Source: RGIG7213 sp045545665
GTDB taxonomy: Bacteria; Bacillota; Clostridia; Oscillospirales; CAG-272
Length of the DNA stretch: 60,974 bases
NCBI GenBank assembly: GCA_045545665.1
Contig: JAZQBL010000045.1
Coordinates: forward strand, 1 to 60,974
Direction: 5' to 3'
A program made the translations under genes and the position numbers. Of the stretch, positions 17,273 through 26,056 are shown piece by piece (position 1 is the stretch's first letter; every line of letters starts with the position of its first letter). The notes beneath the pieces are model-generated. The model was not told the origin of the DNA. It ran no database searches and saw only the letters and a list, made by a program, of their open reading frames with translations.

Positions 17273-19762
17273 CTATAAGGACGTCGGATTAACACTTATG
17301 CTGACGCTGACCTTTTTAGGTCCTTTTATGGAAAAGTCGTTCAACATACTGTAAAACAAGCTTCTCGTCCTTTTATTCATTTTGCATTTTATTATCAGCT
17401 GCATACGGTATTTTCCGTTGATCTTGTACACGGGAGCTTCAACAGGTCCGAATATCTGCATTTTCACGTCATTCCAATCACCTGCGAGCTTTCTCACAAG
17501 ATCGTTGTAAAACACCGTAATGCTGGCAGTCAATGCCTGTTCGAGCGTTGCGGTGAACATAAGCACCGCTATATCGCAAAACGGAGGAAATTTAAGTGCT
17601 TTTCTTATTGCAATTTCCCCTTTGTAAAATCCCTCGTAATCCTGTGCGGCGGCAAGCTTTATTATCTCGTTATCCGGATTGAACGTCTGGATAACGGCAA
17701 CGCCGGGCTTTTCCGCCCTGCCCGCCCTGCCTATTACCTGTGTAAGGAGGGAAAATGTCTGCTCGGATGCGTGATAATCCGAAAGATAAAGCGAGCTGTC
17801 GGCAAGTATGACGCCGACGAGTGTAACGTCGGGAAAGTCGTGCCCCTTCGTCACCATCTGCGTACCCAGAAGCACGTCCGCTTTATGCGCTCTGAAATCA
17901 CCGAGTATCTTATCGTATGAAAATTTACCCGAGGTCGTATCGGCATCCATACGAAGTACCGATATTCCGTAGCCGTAGTCATTTATATCCTGGCATATCT
18001 TCTGCGTTCCGTACCCCATATATGCAATATGGGAGGAGCCGCATTTGCCGCATTTTTCGGGCACAGCCGTCCTGTATCCGCAATAATGGCACAAAAGATA
18101 TCCGTTTCGTTTTCTTTCAATGTATTCTTCCTGCTCGTCCTCGGCTGTATGCTTGCCGATACGCGACGTCGTGTGATACGTCAGTGACACGTCGCAGTGC
18201 GGGCACATAACGACCTCGCCGCACATACGGCAGTTCAGAAAATTGCTGTATCCGCGTCTGTTTAAAAACAGTACCGACTGATTGCCCGCCTGCTTGTTTT
18301 TCACAAGCTCACCTTTTAAAAGTGTTCCGACGGCATCCGTCTGTCCTGTGGCATAATCTTCTCTCAAATCGGCAATGACCACCTTCGGAAGCTGTGCTTT
18401 TCCGTATCTTTTGGTAAGCTTTATGAGCCTGTATTTTCCGCACTGCGCCTTGTAATAGCTTTCTATACTCGGTGTTGCGGAGGACAAAAGCATAACTGCG
18501 CCGTGTGCTGTGCATCTGTACCTTGCCACGTCACGTGCGTGATATTTCGGTGTCATTTCCGATTTATACGTATGCTCCTGCTCTTCGTCTATTACGATAA
18601 GTCCGATATTTTCAAGCGGTGCAAATATCGCACTTCTCGTTCCTATAACGAGATCAGCCGCGCCCTGCTTTATCTTTCTGTAAGCGTCGGCACGTTCCGA
18701 CGTTGACAGTGCGGAGTGTATAACGACGACGCGGTCGCCGTATGCCGAACAGAATATCTTGACCGATTGCGGGGTCAACGATATTTCGGGCACGAGCATA
18801 ATAACGCTCTTTCCTCTTGCGATAACGCTGTCGCACAGAGCCTTTATGACCTGTGTTTTTCCGCTTCCCGTAACGCCGTGAAGAAGCACGGCGGCAGGTT
18901 TTCCTTCGGCGCACAGCGCATCTATTTCTTCAAAAGCCGCGGTTTGTTCGTCCGTAAGTGACGTTTCCGTACTGCATTTTTCAATTGAAGCGTACGGATT
19001 ACGCAGTATCTGCTCTACTCTTACGGAAAATATCTCCTTTTCAACGAGCTTATCGAGCATTTGCTGTGATATTCCGCTTTTTTCCTGCAAAAACTTCTTT
19101 TCACATTCGCCGCACTCGTCCAAAATATCGACGGCAATTTTTGCAAAAGCGCTCCTTGTTTGAAGCTTTGCATACTCGGCAGGAGCGCACAGCGTATAGA
19201 AATGAGCCTTTTCCGCCTTAGGCGTTCCCTTCGGCTTTATCTCTTTTTCAAGATAACCGTGGTCGGTAAGATAGTTGAGCGACGGTCTTATGTTTTTGTC
19301 AAACTCCTCGTACAGCTTCGTCAGAAGACTTCCGCCGTGTGCGGCAATATACGCATATATGAGCTTTGTGCTTTCGTTCATCGTATCGGGGAGTCTTTTA
19401 TCCGTGACTTTATAAAATTCATCGGGTGAACCGAGAAGCGATTGCGGAAATACCGCCTTTACCGCTTCGCCGTACGAGCACAGTGCAACGTCAGAAACGT
19501 ATTTGCAAAGCCCGAGAAGATCCTCCGAAAGCGAAAGCTCCTCGTCGTATACGCCGATTATAAATTTTGCTTCGAAAGACAGCTCATCCGTCTCGGAAAT
19601 ATCTCTCACGACGCCCGTCACAGTTTTATTCGTGTTTCCGAACGGAACCGTCACAAATACACCCGGCTTTACCTTATCCGCAATTTTTTTGTCGACAAGA
19701 TACGTATAGTCGTTTTTGACGTAAACGGGCAGAGAAAGGATATTTACAAGCGCTGTTTTCAC
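17273..19762 (-). CDS. priA: Primosomal protein N' (replication restart helicase PriA)
   Basis: This 829-aa superfamily 2 helicase reloads the replisome at stalled forks. It contains an N-terminal 3'-DNA-binding domain, Walker A GVTGSGKT (about 296-303) and Walker B DEEQEHTYK (392-400). Eight zinc-binding Cys lie at 511, 514, 520, 523, 558, 561, 571 and 574, followed by the C-terminal helicase lobe. Translation starts at GTG, 2 nt after rpoZ. A charged insertion of about 23 residues (531-553, rich in Glu and Lys) splits the zinc region, where most PriA proteins have only a few residues. Confidence 0.96.
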   Translation of the reverse strand: MKTALVNILSLPVYVKNDYTYLVDKKIADKVKPGVFVTVPFGNTNKTVTGVVRDISETDELSFEAKFIIGVYDEELSLSEDLLGLCKYVSDVALCSYGEAVKAVFPQSLLGSPDEFYKVTDKRLPDTMNESTKLIYAYIAAHGGSLLTKLYEEFDKNIRPSLNYLTDHGYLEKEIKPKGTPKAEKAHFYTLCAPAEYAKLQTRSAFAKIAVDILDECGECEKKFLQEKSGISQQMLDKLVEKEIFSVRVEQILRNPYASIEKCSTETSLTDEQTAAFEEIDALCAEGKPAAVLLHGVTGSGKTQVIKALCDSVIARGKSVIMLVPEISLTPQSVKIFCSAYGDRVVVIHSALSTSERADAYRKIKQGAADLVIGTRSAIFAPLENIGLIVIDEEQEHTYKSEMTPKYHARDVARYRCTAHGAVMLLSSATPSIESYYKAQCGKYRLIKLTKRYGKAQLPKVVIADLREDYATGQTDAVGTLLKGELVKNKQAGNQSVLFLNRRGYSNFLNCRMCGEVVMCPHCDVSLTYHTTSRIGKHTAEDEQEEYIERKRNGYLLCHYCGYRTAVPEKCGKCGSSHIAYMGYGTQKICQDINDYGYGISVLRMDADTTSGKFSYDKILGDFRAHKADVLLGTQMVTKGHDFPDVTLVGVILADSSLYLSDYHASEQTFSLLTQVIGRAGRAEKPGVAVIQTFNPDNEIIKLAAAQDYEGFYKGEIAIRKALKFPPFCDIAVLMFTATLEQALTASITVFYNDLVRKLAGDWNDVKMQIFGPVEAPVYKINGKYRMQLIIKCKMNKRTRSLFYSMLNDFSIKGPKKVSVSISVNPTSL

Positions 19763-19764
19763 TT

Positions 19765-20097
19765 TTATTCAGCCGTAACGCCGTCGGCGTCTGCCGTCTC
19801 TTCTTCCGTTGCTTTTGCGGAAGCGTCGGGGCGTACGATGCTGACATCGCCGTCACAAATGAGAGTTATCGCATTTCTTACGGCTTTTTCGTCTCTGAGA
19901 TCCTTGCTTATCATAGAAGTAAGCGGCTTATCCGTTTCTTTGAGATTGATCTTCTTTTCAGCTTCCGTTCTCTGTCTTACGTATTCGTCAATAACGAGAT
20001 GCGCTGTTTTTGCAGTTGCAATTACCATTTCATATCTGTTAAATTCGTTGTTTGCTCTGTTAGATATTTCTTCCAACGAAGGCTTTATGATTTCCAT
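19765..20097 (-). CDS. rpoZ: DNA-directed RNA polymerase omega subunit
   Basis: This 110-aa small subunit helps assemble RNA polymerase. The omega signature of the N-terminal half is visible (IIKPSLEEI, NRYEMVIATAKTA, further helices). The C-terminal 25 residues are an acidic, low-complexity tail. It sits between gmk and priA in the canonical Firmicutes order. coaBC, which often lies between rpoZ and priA, is missing. A GGGAG Shine-Dalgarno sequence precedes the ATG. Confidence 0.92.
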   Translation of the reverse strand: MEIIKPSLEEISNRANNEFNRYEMVIATAKTAHLVIDEYVRQRTEAEKKINLKETDKPLTSMISKDLRDEKAVRNAITLICDGDVSIVRPDASAKATEEETADADGVTAE

Positions 20098-20115
20098 AGC
20101 TTTTCTCCCTGTATG

Positions 20116-20727
20116 TTAATTCAAAAATTTTTTCACGAAATCGTTTGTGCGGCTGACCTTATGTCTTTCCGCTGTAACTATCGCTTTAAGCGTTTCGGAG
20201 GCTTCTTCAAGCTTTCCCGTTTCGTTTGTTATAACGTAATCGTAAAGCTCAAATTTTTCAAGCTCCTTGAGTGCCGTCTGCATTCTTTTTGCCACTACGT
20301 CGTCGCTTTCCGTTCCGCGTCCTTTCAGTCTGCTTTCAAGCGTCGAATAGTCAGGCGGCAGTATCCATATCAGTACGGAGTCGGGAAACATCTTTTTGAC
20401 GTTTTCAGCCCCCTGTACCTCAAGTTCGAGAATTACGTTTATCCCCTCGTCCGTTTTACCCTTTATCTCGGAATAAAGCGTTCCGTAATAATTTCCCACG
20501 TATTCGGCATATTCCACAAAATCACCGTTGGCGATATGCTCTTCAAACTGTTCCTTCGTGAGAAAATGATAATTCACTCCGTCTGATTCGCCCGGTCTCG
20601 GTTTGCGTGTCGTTGCGGAAACGCTGTACGAATAACCGCCGTCATTCACGACGTTTGCCAATACGCTTCCCTTTCCGCTTCCCGCAGGGCCGGATACGAC
20701 GAGCAGAAGTCCTTTTTCTTCAGCCAT
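20116..20727 (-). CDS. gmk: Guanylate kinase
   Basis: This 203-aa enzyme converts GMP to GDP with ATP. The P-loop GPAGSGKGS is near the N-terminus. SATTRKPRPGESDGVNYHF (GMP-binding) and the lid RLKGRGTES are present. It is of standard length and preceded by AAAGGAT. Upstream are remA and yicC, and rpoZ follows. Confidence 0.97.
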   Translation of the reverse strand: MAEEKGLLLVVSGPAGSGKGSVLANVVNDGGYSYSVSATTRKPRPGESDGVNYHFLTKEQFEEHIANGDFVEYAEYVGNYYGTLYSEIKGKTDEGINVILELEVQGAENVKKMFPDSVLIWILPPDYSTLESRLKGRGTESDDVVAKRMQTALKELEKFELYDYVITNETGKLEEASETLKAIVTAERHKVSRTNDFVKKFLN

Positions 20728-20760
20728 TTTATAATCCTTTCACACTGTTGTGGGCAACCG

Positions 20761-21042
20761 TCAAAGATTGCGCACACGGGGTTCGGTGTCGTTTTTTTCA
20801 GCCGTGTCGTCGCCCGAAATCCGTTCAGCAACTTTTTCGGGTACCAACGCGCACAGCAGCACCGCACCGTTTTCCGTAAGTATAACGCTTTTTGTTTTTT
20901 TACCGCACGTGACATCTATGGCACGGCCGTTGTCTTTCGCCTCGGCAACAAGTCTTTTTACCGGTGCCGCATCGGGTGCGCACACGGCAAGCACCTTATC
21001 GGATGCCACGTAGTTGCCGTAACCTATATCTGCAAGTTTCAT
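20761..21042 (-). CDS. remA: RemA-like DNA-binding protein (DUF370)
   Basis: This 93-aa protein matches RemA, which controls biofilm matrix genes in Bacillus. The N-terminus KLADIGYGNYVASDKVLAV aligns with the family start. The central APVKRL and GRAIDVTCGKKTKSVILT are conserved, followed by a variable acidic tail. ATG at 21042 is preferred over a GTG two codons upstream that overlaps the yicC stop. The yicC-remA-gmk order supports the call. Its function in Clostridia is not established. Confidence 0.9.
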   Translation of the reverse strand: MKLADIGYGNYVASDKVLAVCAPDAAPVKRLVAEAKDNGRAIDVTCGKKTKSVILTENGAVLLCALVPEKVAERISGDDTAEKNDTEPRVRNL

Positions 21043-21044
21043 TA

Positions 21045-21932
21045 TCACTCAATATTCTGTATCTGTTCTCTGATCTTTTCAAGCTCGCCTTTGATAGCCA
21101 CGACTGTGTGCGCCACCTCGGTATTCTGAGCCTTGCTTCCTATAGTGTTCGTTTCTCTGTTTATCTCCTGCATACGGAAATCGAGATCACGTCCTACGGG
21201 AACCGTGCTTTCAAGATATGCATCGAACGCAACGAAATGACTGCGTAAGCGCACAAGCTCCTCGTCGATAGCGACCTTGTCGGCAAATATCGCACATTCG
21301 GTCAGTATCCTGTCCTCGCTTGCTTTGATCCCCATCTCGTCAACAACGGCTTTGAGCTTTGTGTAAAGTCTTTTTTCGTATTCCTTCGTCGTCTGCTCCG
21401 ACTTCTGTTCGATCACGTTTACAAGCTCTTCTATGTAAAGCCGCTTTGCGCGTATATCGTCGTGAAGTCTTGCCCCCTCGGCAATACGTGCCGAGTTGAA
21501 GTTTTCAACGGCTTTTTCAAGAACTTCTTTAAGATCGTCCCAATCCTTTGCCGTATCTTCTTCGGGCTTTGCCACCGTGAATATATCGTGCATACGTGCT
21601 ACGGACATAACGGAAATATCGTCTTTAAGCCCGAAGGTATCACGGAGTTTATAAAGAGCGTCAATGTATCCTCTTGCGTAATCCTCATCAAGGCAGACGG
21701 AGCAGTTGAGACCGGGAGGTGCTTCTATTGAAATAAGCACGTCGACCTTGCCTCTCGACACTCCCGCCGACTGGATGTACGCTTTTACTTTGTCTTCAAG
21801 GAAGAGATATGCCCTCGGGATCTTGACGTTTACATCAAGAAAACGGTTGTTCACCGCTTTTATTTCCACCGTGATATCTTTTCCCGAAATATTTTGTCTG
21901 AAACGACCGTATCCGGTCATACTTTTTAACAT
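21045..21932 (-). CDS. yicC: YicC/YloC family endoribonuclease
   Basis: This 295-aa protein opens with the family signature MLKSMTGYGR and AVNNRFLDVNVKIPR. It ends with the conserved DFRMQEINRETNTIGSKA region and a C-terminal helix. The E. coli homologue acts in small-RNA and mRNA turnover. It is the first gene of a 13-gene minus-strand operon and has a perfect promoter. Confidence 0.95.
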   Translation of the reverse strand: MLKSMTGYGRFRQNISGKDITVEIKAVNNRFLDVNVKIPRAYLFLEDKVKAYIQSAGVSRGKVDVLISIEAPPGLNCSVCLDEDYARGYIDALYKLRDTFGLKDDISVMSVARMHDIFTVAKPEEDTAKDWDDLKEVLEKAVENFNSARIAEGARLHDDIRAKRLYIEELVNVIEQKSEQTTKEYEKRLYTKLKAVVDEMGIKASEDRILTECAIFADKVAIDEELVRLRSHFVAFDAYLESTVPVGRDLDFRMQEINRETNTIGSKAQNTEVAHTVVAIKGELEKIREQIQNIE

Positions 21933-21967
21933 AGCGGTATCCTTCTTCTATTATTAACTATTTTATA

Positions 21968-21996
21968 ATTATAAATCATATCCAATGATTTGTCAA
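21968..21996 (-). promoter_or_regulatory. Sigma-A promoter of the yicC-rsgA operon
   Basis: On the minus strand, TTGACA (21996-21991), 17 nt and TATAAT (21973-21968). The spacer itself contains the dyad ATCAT-TGGAT-ATGAT, whose significance is unknown. No other strong promoter was recognised before rsgA. Confidence 0.85.
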
Positions 21997-22086
21997 CCTC
22001 GTTTTTGTTAACAAAACCGATTATAATTTACAGTATATTTAAATTAAGTTTACAAGTGTATTTTGCCGCTCTCCGCTCTTTCCCAC

Positions 22087-22115
22087 TTGAAATCCTGAAC
22101 TTATTGTGTTATAAT
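22087..22115 (+). promoter_or_regulatory. Promoter of the ACT/UPF0210 operon
   Basis: TTGAAA (22087-22092), 17 nt, TATAAT (22110-22115). The start codon follows at 22152 with CGGAGA upstream. Confidence 0.75.
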
Positions 22116-22151
22116 ACGATTTGTGAAAAATAATAAGATCGGAGATATAAT

Positions 22152-22421
22152 ATGAAAGCCGTTATAACAGTCGTCGGACACGACAGTGTCGGAATCATCG
22201 CAGTTGTCAGCACTGCATGCGCTGAGGTTGGCGCAAACATTGAAGATATCACTCAAAGCGTTATCAAGGATTATTTCGCCATGGTAATGGTCGTCGATAT
22301 AGATAAATTGAACATCCCGTTCAACGCACTCGTAGACAAGCTCGATGCCATAGGAAAAGAAAGATCCCTCGAAATACGTACGATGCACGAGGATATTTTC
22401 AATTCAATGCACAGGATATGA
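22152..22421 (+). CDS. ACT-domain protein (UPF0237)
   Basis: This 89-aa protein is a single ACT domain (KAVITVVGHDSVGIIAVVSTACAEVGANIEDITQ). Such domains bind small ligands, typically amino acids. It matches the UPF0237 family, which is nearly always followed by a UPF0210/DUF711 protein, as here with a 9-nt gap. The pair is presumed to act together, but neither substrate nor role is established. Confidence 0.93.
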   Translation: MKAVITVVGHDSVGIIAVVSTACAEVGANIEDITQSVIKDYFAMVMVVDIDKLNIPFNALVDKLDAIGKERSLEIRTMHEDIFNSMHRI

Positions 22422-22430
22422 GGCACTGAA

Positions 22431-23789
22431 ATGATAAATCTTAACGATATTTTAGAGACGATAAATATGATAAAAGAGGAAAACCTCGACATCAGAACGG
22501 TGACGATGGGTATTTCCTTACTTGACTGCGCAAGTGACGATATAAACGTCCTTTGCGACAGAATATACGACAAGCTGACCAAATGCGCCGAAAACCTCGT
22601 GCCTGTCGGCGAAGATATAGAAAAGCAGTACGGTATACCGATAATCAACAAGCGTGTTTCGGTAACTCCCGTATCGCTCATCGGAGGAAAGCATTCTCCC
22701 GAGGATTACGTGAAAATAGCGCAGACTCTCGACCGTGCGGCAAATACGCTCGGTATCAACTTCATAGGAGGATTCGGTGCGCTCGTTGAAAAAGGATTTA
22801 CGGATAACGCTCTTAATCTTATAAAAGCAATACCGGATGCACTTTCGCAGACAAAACTCGTTTGCTCATCCGTAAACGTGGCATCTACGAAAGCAGGCAT
22901 AAATATGGATGCTATTGCTATGATGGGTGACACGATACTCAAAACAGCGTATCTTACACGTGAGGATCAGTCTATCGGTTGTGCAAAGCTCGTCGTTTTC
23001 GCAAACGTACCGCAGGACAACCCCTTTATGGCGGGAGCTTTCCACGGCATAGGTGAAGCGGAAACGGTCATAAACGTAGGTGTTTCGGGTCCCGGTGTTG
23101 TAAGCTCGGCTATAAAGCGTGCAGGCAACTGTGACCTTTCATCGCTTGCGGAAATAATAAAGAAAACAGCATTCAAGATAACGAGAATGGGACAGCTCGT
23201 AGCTCACGAGGCATCTTCAAGGCTCGGCGTACCGTTCGGCATAGTTGACCTATCTCTTGCGCCGACGCCCGCTGTCGGTGACTCGGTTGCATATATTCTT
23301 GAAAATATGGGGCTTGAGCAATGCGGCGCACACGGAACGGTGGCGGCTCTTGCTCTTCTCAACGACGCTGTTAAAAAAGGCGGCGTTATGGCGTCATCTC
23401 ACGTCGGCGGACTTTCGGGAGCATTTATTCCCGTATCCGAGGATGCGGGAATGATAGCTGCGGCAGAATCGGGCGCGCTCTCGCTTGAAAAGCTTGAGTC
23501 TATGACAGCCGTATGCTCCGTCGGTCTTGATATGATCGCAATTCCCGGTGACACTCCCGCGGATATCATATGCGGAATAATCGCAGATGAAATATCAATA
23601 GGCGTTGCAAATACAAAGACGACAGCTGTAAGACTTATCCCGGCGTACGGAAAATCCGTCGGTGATTCCGTATCCTTCGGAGGTCTTCTCGGATACGCTC
23701 CCATTATGAACGTAAATAATAAATCATGCGCTGAATTCATCGCAAGAGGCGGACGAGTTCCCGCACCGATACACAGTCTCAAGAACTGA
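22431..23789 (+). CDS. PFL-like family protein UPF0210 (DUF711)
   Basis: This 452-aa cytoplasmic protein belongs to a family distantly related in fold to pyruvate formate-lyase. Segments typical of DUF711 are visible: TVTMGISLLDC, NKRVSVTPVSLIGG, and a long Gly/Ala-rich C-terminal half with LSLAPTPAVGDSVA. It is co-transcribed with the ACT protein and followed by a terminator. No glycyl-radical motif is apparent. Enzymatic activity is unknown. Confidence 0.92.
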   Translation: MINLNDILETINMIKEENLDIRTVTMGISLLDCASDDINVLCDRIYDKLTKCAENLVPVGEDIEKQYGIPIINKRVSVTPVSLIGGKHSPEDYVKIAQTLDRAANTLGINFIGGFGALVEKGFTDNALNLIKAIPDALSQTKLVCSSVNVASTKAGINMDAIAMMGDTILKTAYLTREDQSIGCAKLVVFANVPQDNPFMAGAFHGIGEAETVINVGVSGPGVVSSAIKRAGNCDLSSLAEIIKKTAFKITRMGQLVAHEASSRLGVPFGIVDLSLAPTPAVGDSVAYILENMGLEQCGAHGTVAALALLNDAVKKGGVMASSHVGGLSGAFIPVSEDAGMIAAAESGALSLEKLESMTAVCSVGLDMIAIPGDTPADIICGIIADEISIGVANTKTTAVRLIPAYGKSVGDSVSFGGLLGYAPIMNVNNKSCAEFIARGGRVPAPIHSLKN

Positions 23790-23799
23790 CATTTCAGCA

Positions 23800-23838
23800 G
23801 GCACAAGCCGCAGCTTTTGACGGCTTGTGCCGTTTTGT
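23800..23838 (+). terminator. Intrinsic terminator of the ACT/UPF0210 operon
   Basis: GGCACAAGCCG (23800-23810), 10-nt loop, CGGCTTGTGCC (23821-23831), then GTTTTGTT. Confidence 0.87.
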
Positions 23839-23895
23839 TGAAACAGCTTAAAGTGTAAATAATATGTTACAAAACAAAAAAATAATAATTTTAAC

Positions 23896-23924
23896 TTGTT
23901 ATTTTAACTTTCTGCACATATAAT
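23896..23924 (+). promoter_or_regulatory. Probable promoter of the sortase operon
   Basis: TTGTTA (23896-23901), 17 nt, TATAAT (23919-23924), 30 nt before the sortase start codon. The -35 box is imperfect. Confidence 0.6.
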
Positions 23925-23954
23925 ATATCTCAAGTAACATTGAAAGGAGCAGAT

Positions 23955-24962
23955 ATGTTCAAAAGAACGAAGAACGGCCGTACCGTCAGAAGCAAAGTTT
24001 TCAAGCAGCCGAACGAAAGCGAAAAAACTCCCCTTATACGTTCAATAGAACGTATACGCCCCCGTGACATCAAGCTCTCAGAAAGTGCAAAGGTGCAAAA
24101 AAGCACGTCCAGGCTTTTATTGGGAGCTGTCAGATATGCACTTCTTACAGCAAGCTCTCTTGTTTTTCTGTGCAGCTGCGTAGCACTTGTTTTTTATTTT
24201 CTCTCCTACGTACAGACCAGCGAAGAAAATGAAAAATTCAACGACGTTTTTTACGGTGATGCAATGCTTTCATCCGTAACGATATCACCTCCCAACAAAG
24301 CAAACGTCGAAACGCTTGAATTTTCACGCACCTTGGCAGGTGAGGTGATCGACGTTGAATATTCCGAAGGCGTTTACAACGAAGAATTTCAGCGTATGCG
24401 TTCAAAAATTCTCGACATGAAGCGTCAGAATCCCGACGTATGGGGTTGGATAACCGTTGAAAACACAAATATAGATTATCCGATAATGTTCAGCGGTGAC
24501 AACAGCTATTACCTCACACATTCTCCCAACAAAAAGACGAACAGCCACGGCTCTATCTTCGCAGACGGAAGAACGGCGCCGAAGCTTGAGGACAACAAAG
24601 CGCTCATCGTTTACGGGCACAATATGAACGCAACGAACACGATGTTCGCACAGCTCATCCACTTTACAAAAGAAGACGTATTCAACAACCGCCAGGTCAC
24701 GATAACGACGCTTGACGGAATATACACCTTCGAGGTCTTCTCGATATACAGCACCACAGCAGATTACAACTATATCAGAACGCACTTTTACGGAAGCTCG
24801 GATTTTCTTTCGTTTATAAAAAAATGTGATTCGCTTTCTCTTTTCCATAAAGATATCACCTTCACCGAAGATGATATGCTTCTGACTCTTTCCACGTGTA
24901 CAACACAAAGAGATAACAAGCGTTGGGCGATCCACGCAAAACTTATTGCAGTATCAAATTAA
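23955..24962 (+). CDS. Class B sortase
   Basis: This 335-aa membrane transpeptidase anchors surface proteins or assembles pili. A basic cytoplasmic N-terminus (1-52) precedes a transmembrane helix (about 53-85) and an extracellular sortase domain. The catalytic residues are His222 (VYGHN), Cys315 (TLSTC) and Arg323. ATG at 23955 has AAAGGAG at ideal spacing; a TTG 15 nt upstream would overlap the Shine-Dalgarno region. Class B is inferred from the helical insertion before the Cys strand. No obvious sorting-signal substrate is encoded nearby. A glycosyltransferase follows 12 nt downstream. Confidence 0.9.
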   Translation: MFKRTKNGRTVRSKVFKQPNESEKTPLIRSIERIRPRDIKLSESAKVQKSTSRLLLGAVRYALLTASSLVFLCSCVALVFYFLSYVQTSEENEKFNDVFYGDAMLSSVTISPPNKANVETLEFSRTLAGEVIDVEYSEGVYNEEFQRMRSKILDMKRQNPDVWGWITVENTNIDYPIMFSGDNSYYLTHSPNKKTNSHGSIFADGRTAPKLEDNKALIVYGHNMNATNTMFAQLIHFTKEDVFNNRQVTITTLDGIYTFEVFSIYSTTADYNYIRTHFYGSSDFLSFIKKCDSLSLFHKDITFTEDDMLLTLSTCTTQRDNKRWAIHAKLIAVSN

Positions 24963-24974
24963 GGACGTTTAAAA

Positions 24975-25724
24975 ATGAAAATTTCGGTAATCATACCTAT
25001 GTATAACGAATCCTCTATCATAGAGGATTCCCTGAATACGTTTCATTCATATATGAAAGAGACGTTTGACGATTTTGAGCTTATGTTCGTTGACGACGGT
25101 TCGACCGACGGCTGTTCGGAAGCTGTCGCAAAAAGAGAAAAAGAAGACCCCCGTGTGCGTCTTGTACGTTATGAAAACAACAAAGGCAAAGGATGTGCCG
25201 TAAGAACAGGAATGCTCGCTTCCACAGGTGACATTGCAATGTTTACCGACTGCGACCTTGCATACGGCACGAGCGTCATCAAAGACGTTTACAACTTTTT
25301 TGAAGAAGACAACAAAAAAGCCGACGAAGGAAAAAAGCTGACGTCCGTCGTGGTAGGTTCAAGAAACTTGACAAAGGACGGATACGAGGGATACACTTTT
25401 CTTCGCCGCATAGCATCAAAAATATACATAAAAGTTCTTTGTATCACAGCGGGCTTCAATCTCTCCGACTCACAGTGCGGAATGAAAGGCTTCAGAGGAG
25501 CTGATGCAAAGACGATATTTTCAGAATGTGAAACAGACGGATTTGCATTTGACTTCGAAGCCCTGCTCACAGCAAAAACAAAGGGTATGCTCATAGGTGA
25601 GTTGCCCGTAAAAATAATAAATCACCGCGAATCGAAGGTAAACGTACTTTCGGATACCTTCAAGATGCTCGGTGATCTCATTAAGATAAAGCGCAGAGTC
25701 AAGCAGAAAAATAAAAAGAAATAA
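24975..25724 (+). CDS. Family 2 glycosyltransferase (dolichyl-phosphate sugar synthase-like)
   Basis: This 249-aa GT-A enzyme contains IPMYNES near the N-terminus, VDDGSTDG for nucleotide-sugar binding, NKGKGCAVRTGM and TDCDLAYG with the metal-binding acidic residues. This pattern is typical of polyprenyl-phosphate mannose/glucose synthases. It has no C-terminal membrane helices, so it resembles soluble DPM1-type enzymes. It probably shares an operon with the sortase and ends before a bidirectional terminator. Sugar and acceptor cannot be read from sequence. Confidence 0.88.
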   Translation: MKISVIIPMYNESSIIEDSLNTFHSYMKETFDDFELMFVDDGSTDGCSEAVAKREKEDPRVRLVRYENNKGKGCAVRTGMLASTGDIAMFTDCDLAYGTSVIKDVYNFFEEDNKKADEGKKLTSVVVGSRNLTKDGYEGYTFLRRIASKIYIKVLCITAGFNLSDSQCGMKGFRGADAKTIFSECETDGFAFDFEALLTAKTKGMLIGELPVKIINHRESKVNVLSDTFKMLGDLIKIKRRVKQKNKKK

Positions 25725-25732
25725 GTATAAAA

Positions 25733-25764
25733 TAACCTCACACTCTTTCGAGTGTGAGGTATTA
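25733..25764. terminator. Bidirectional terminator between the glycosyltransferase and spoVG
   Basis: ACCTCACACTC (25735-25745), loop TTTC, GAGTGTGAGGT (25750-25760). The flanks are A/T-rich on both sides, so it can serve both convergent genes. Confidence 0.8.
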
Positions 25765-25771
25765 TACAGAA

Positions 25772-26056
25772 TTAAACCTCTGCGTTTTCTGCGAGATATA
25801 TTTCCTTCTGTGCTTCGTAAACTTCAAGCACAGACTCTTCTATAGTCTTGCGGAATTCAGAATTGATGGGATGCACGATATCACGAAACGTGTTATCCGG
25901 GTTTTTTCTGCTGGGCATCACGATGAACTTTTTACCGCTTGCGTCAATAACCTTTATATCGTGTACTGCAAGCTGACCGTCGAACGTGACTGAAACGATC
26001 GCCTTCATAGGACCGTCTTCAAAGATCTTTCTGATTTTGATATCCGAAATAATCAT
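25772..26056 (-). CDS. spoVG: Septation/sporulation regulator SpoVG
   Basis: This 94-aa small nucleic-acid-binding regulator begins with the family signature ISDIKIRKI. It continues with AIVSVTFDGQLAVHDIKVI and the highly conserved VMPSRKNPDNTFRDIVHPIN. In Bacillus it affects asymmetric septation and acts broadly on RNA. It is monocistronic. Its 5' region is AT-rich, and a clear sigma-H promoter was not recognised. Confidence 0.96.
   Translation of the reverse strand: MIISDIKIRKIFEDGPMKAIVSVTFDGQLAVHDIKVIDASGKKFIVMPSRKNPDNTFRDIVHPINSEFRKTIEESVLEVYEAQKEIYLAENAEV

Noticed and set aside
21933..22151. Riboswitch or small RNA in the yicC/ACT divergent spacer
   Set aside because: Beyond two promoters and short dyads I see no conserved riboswitch core or terminator-antiterminator pair.
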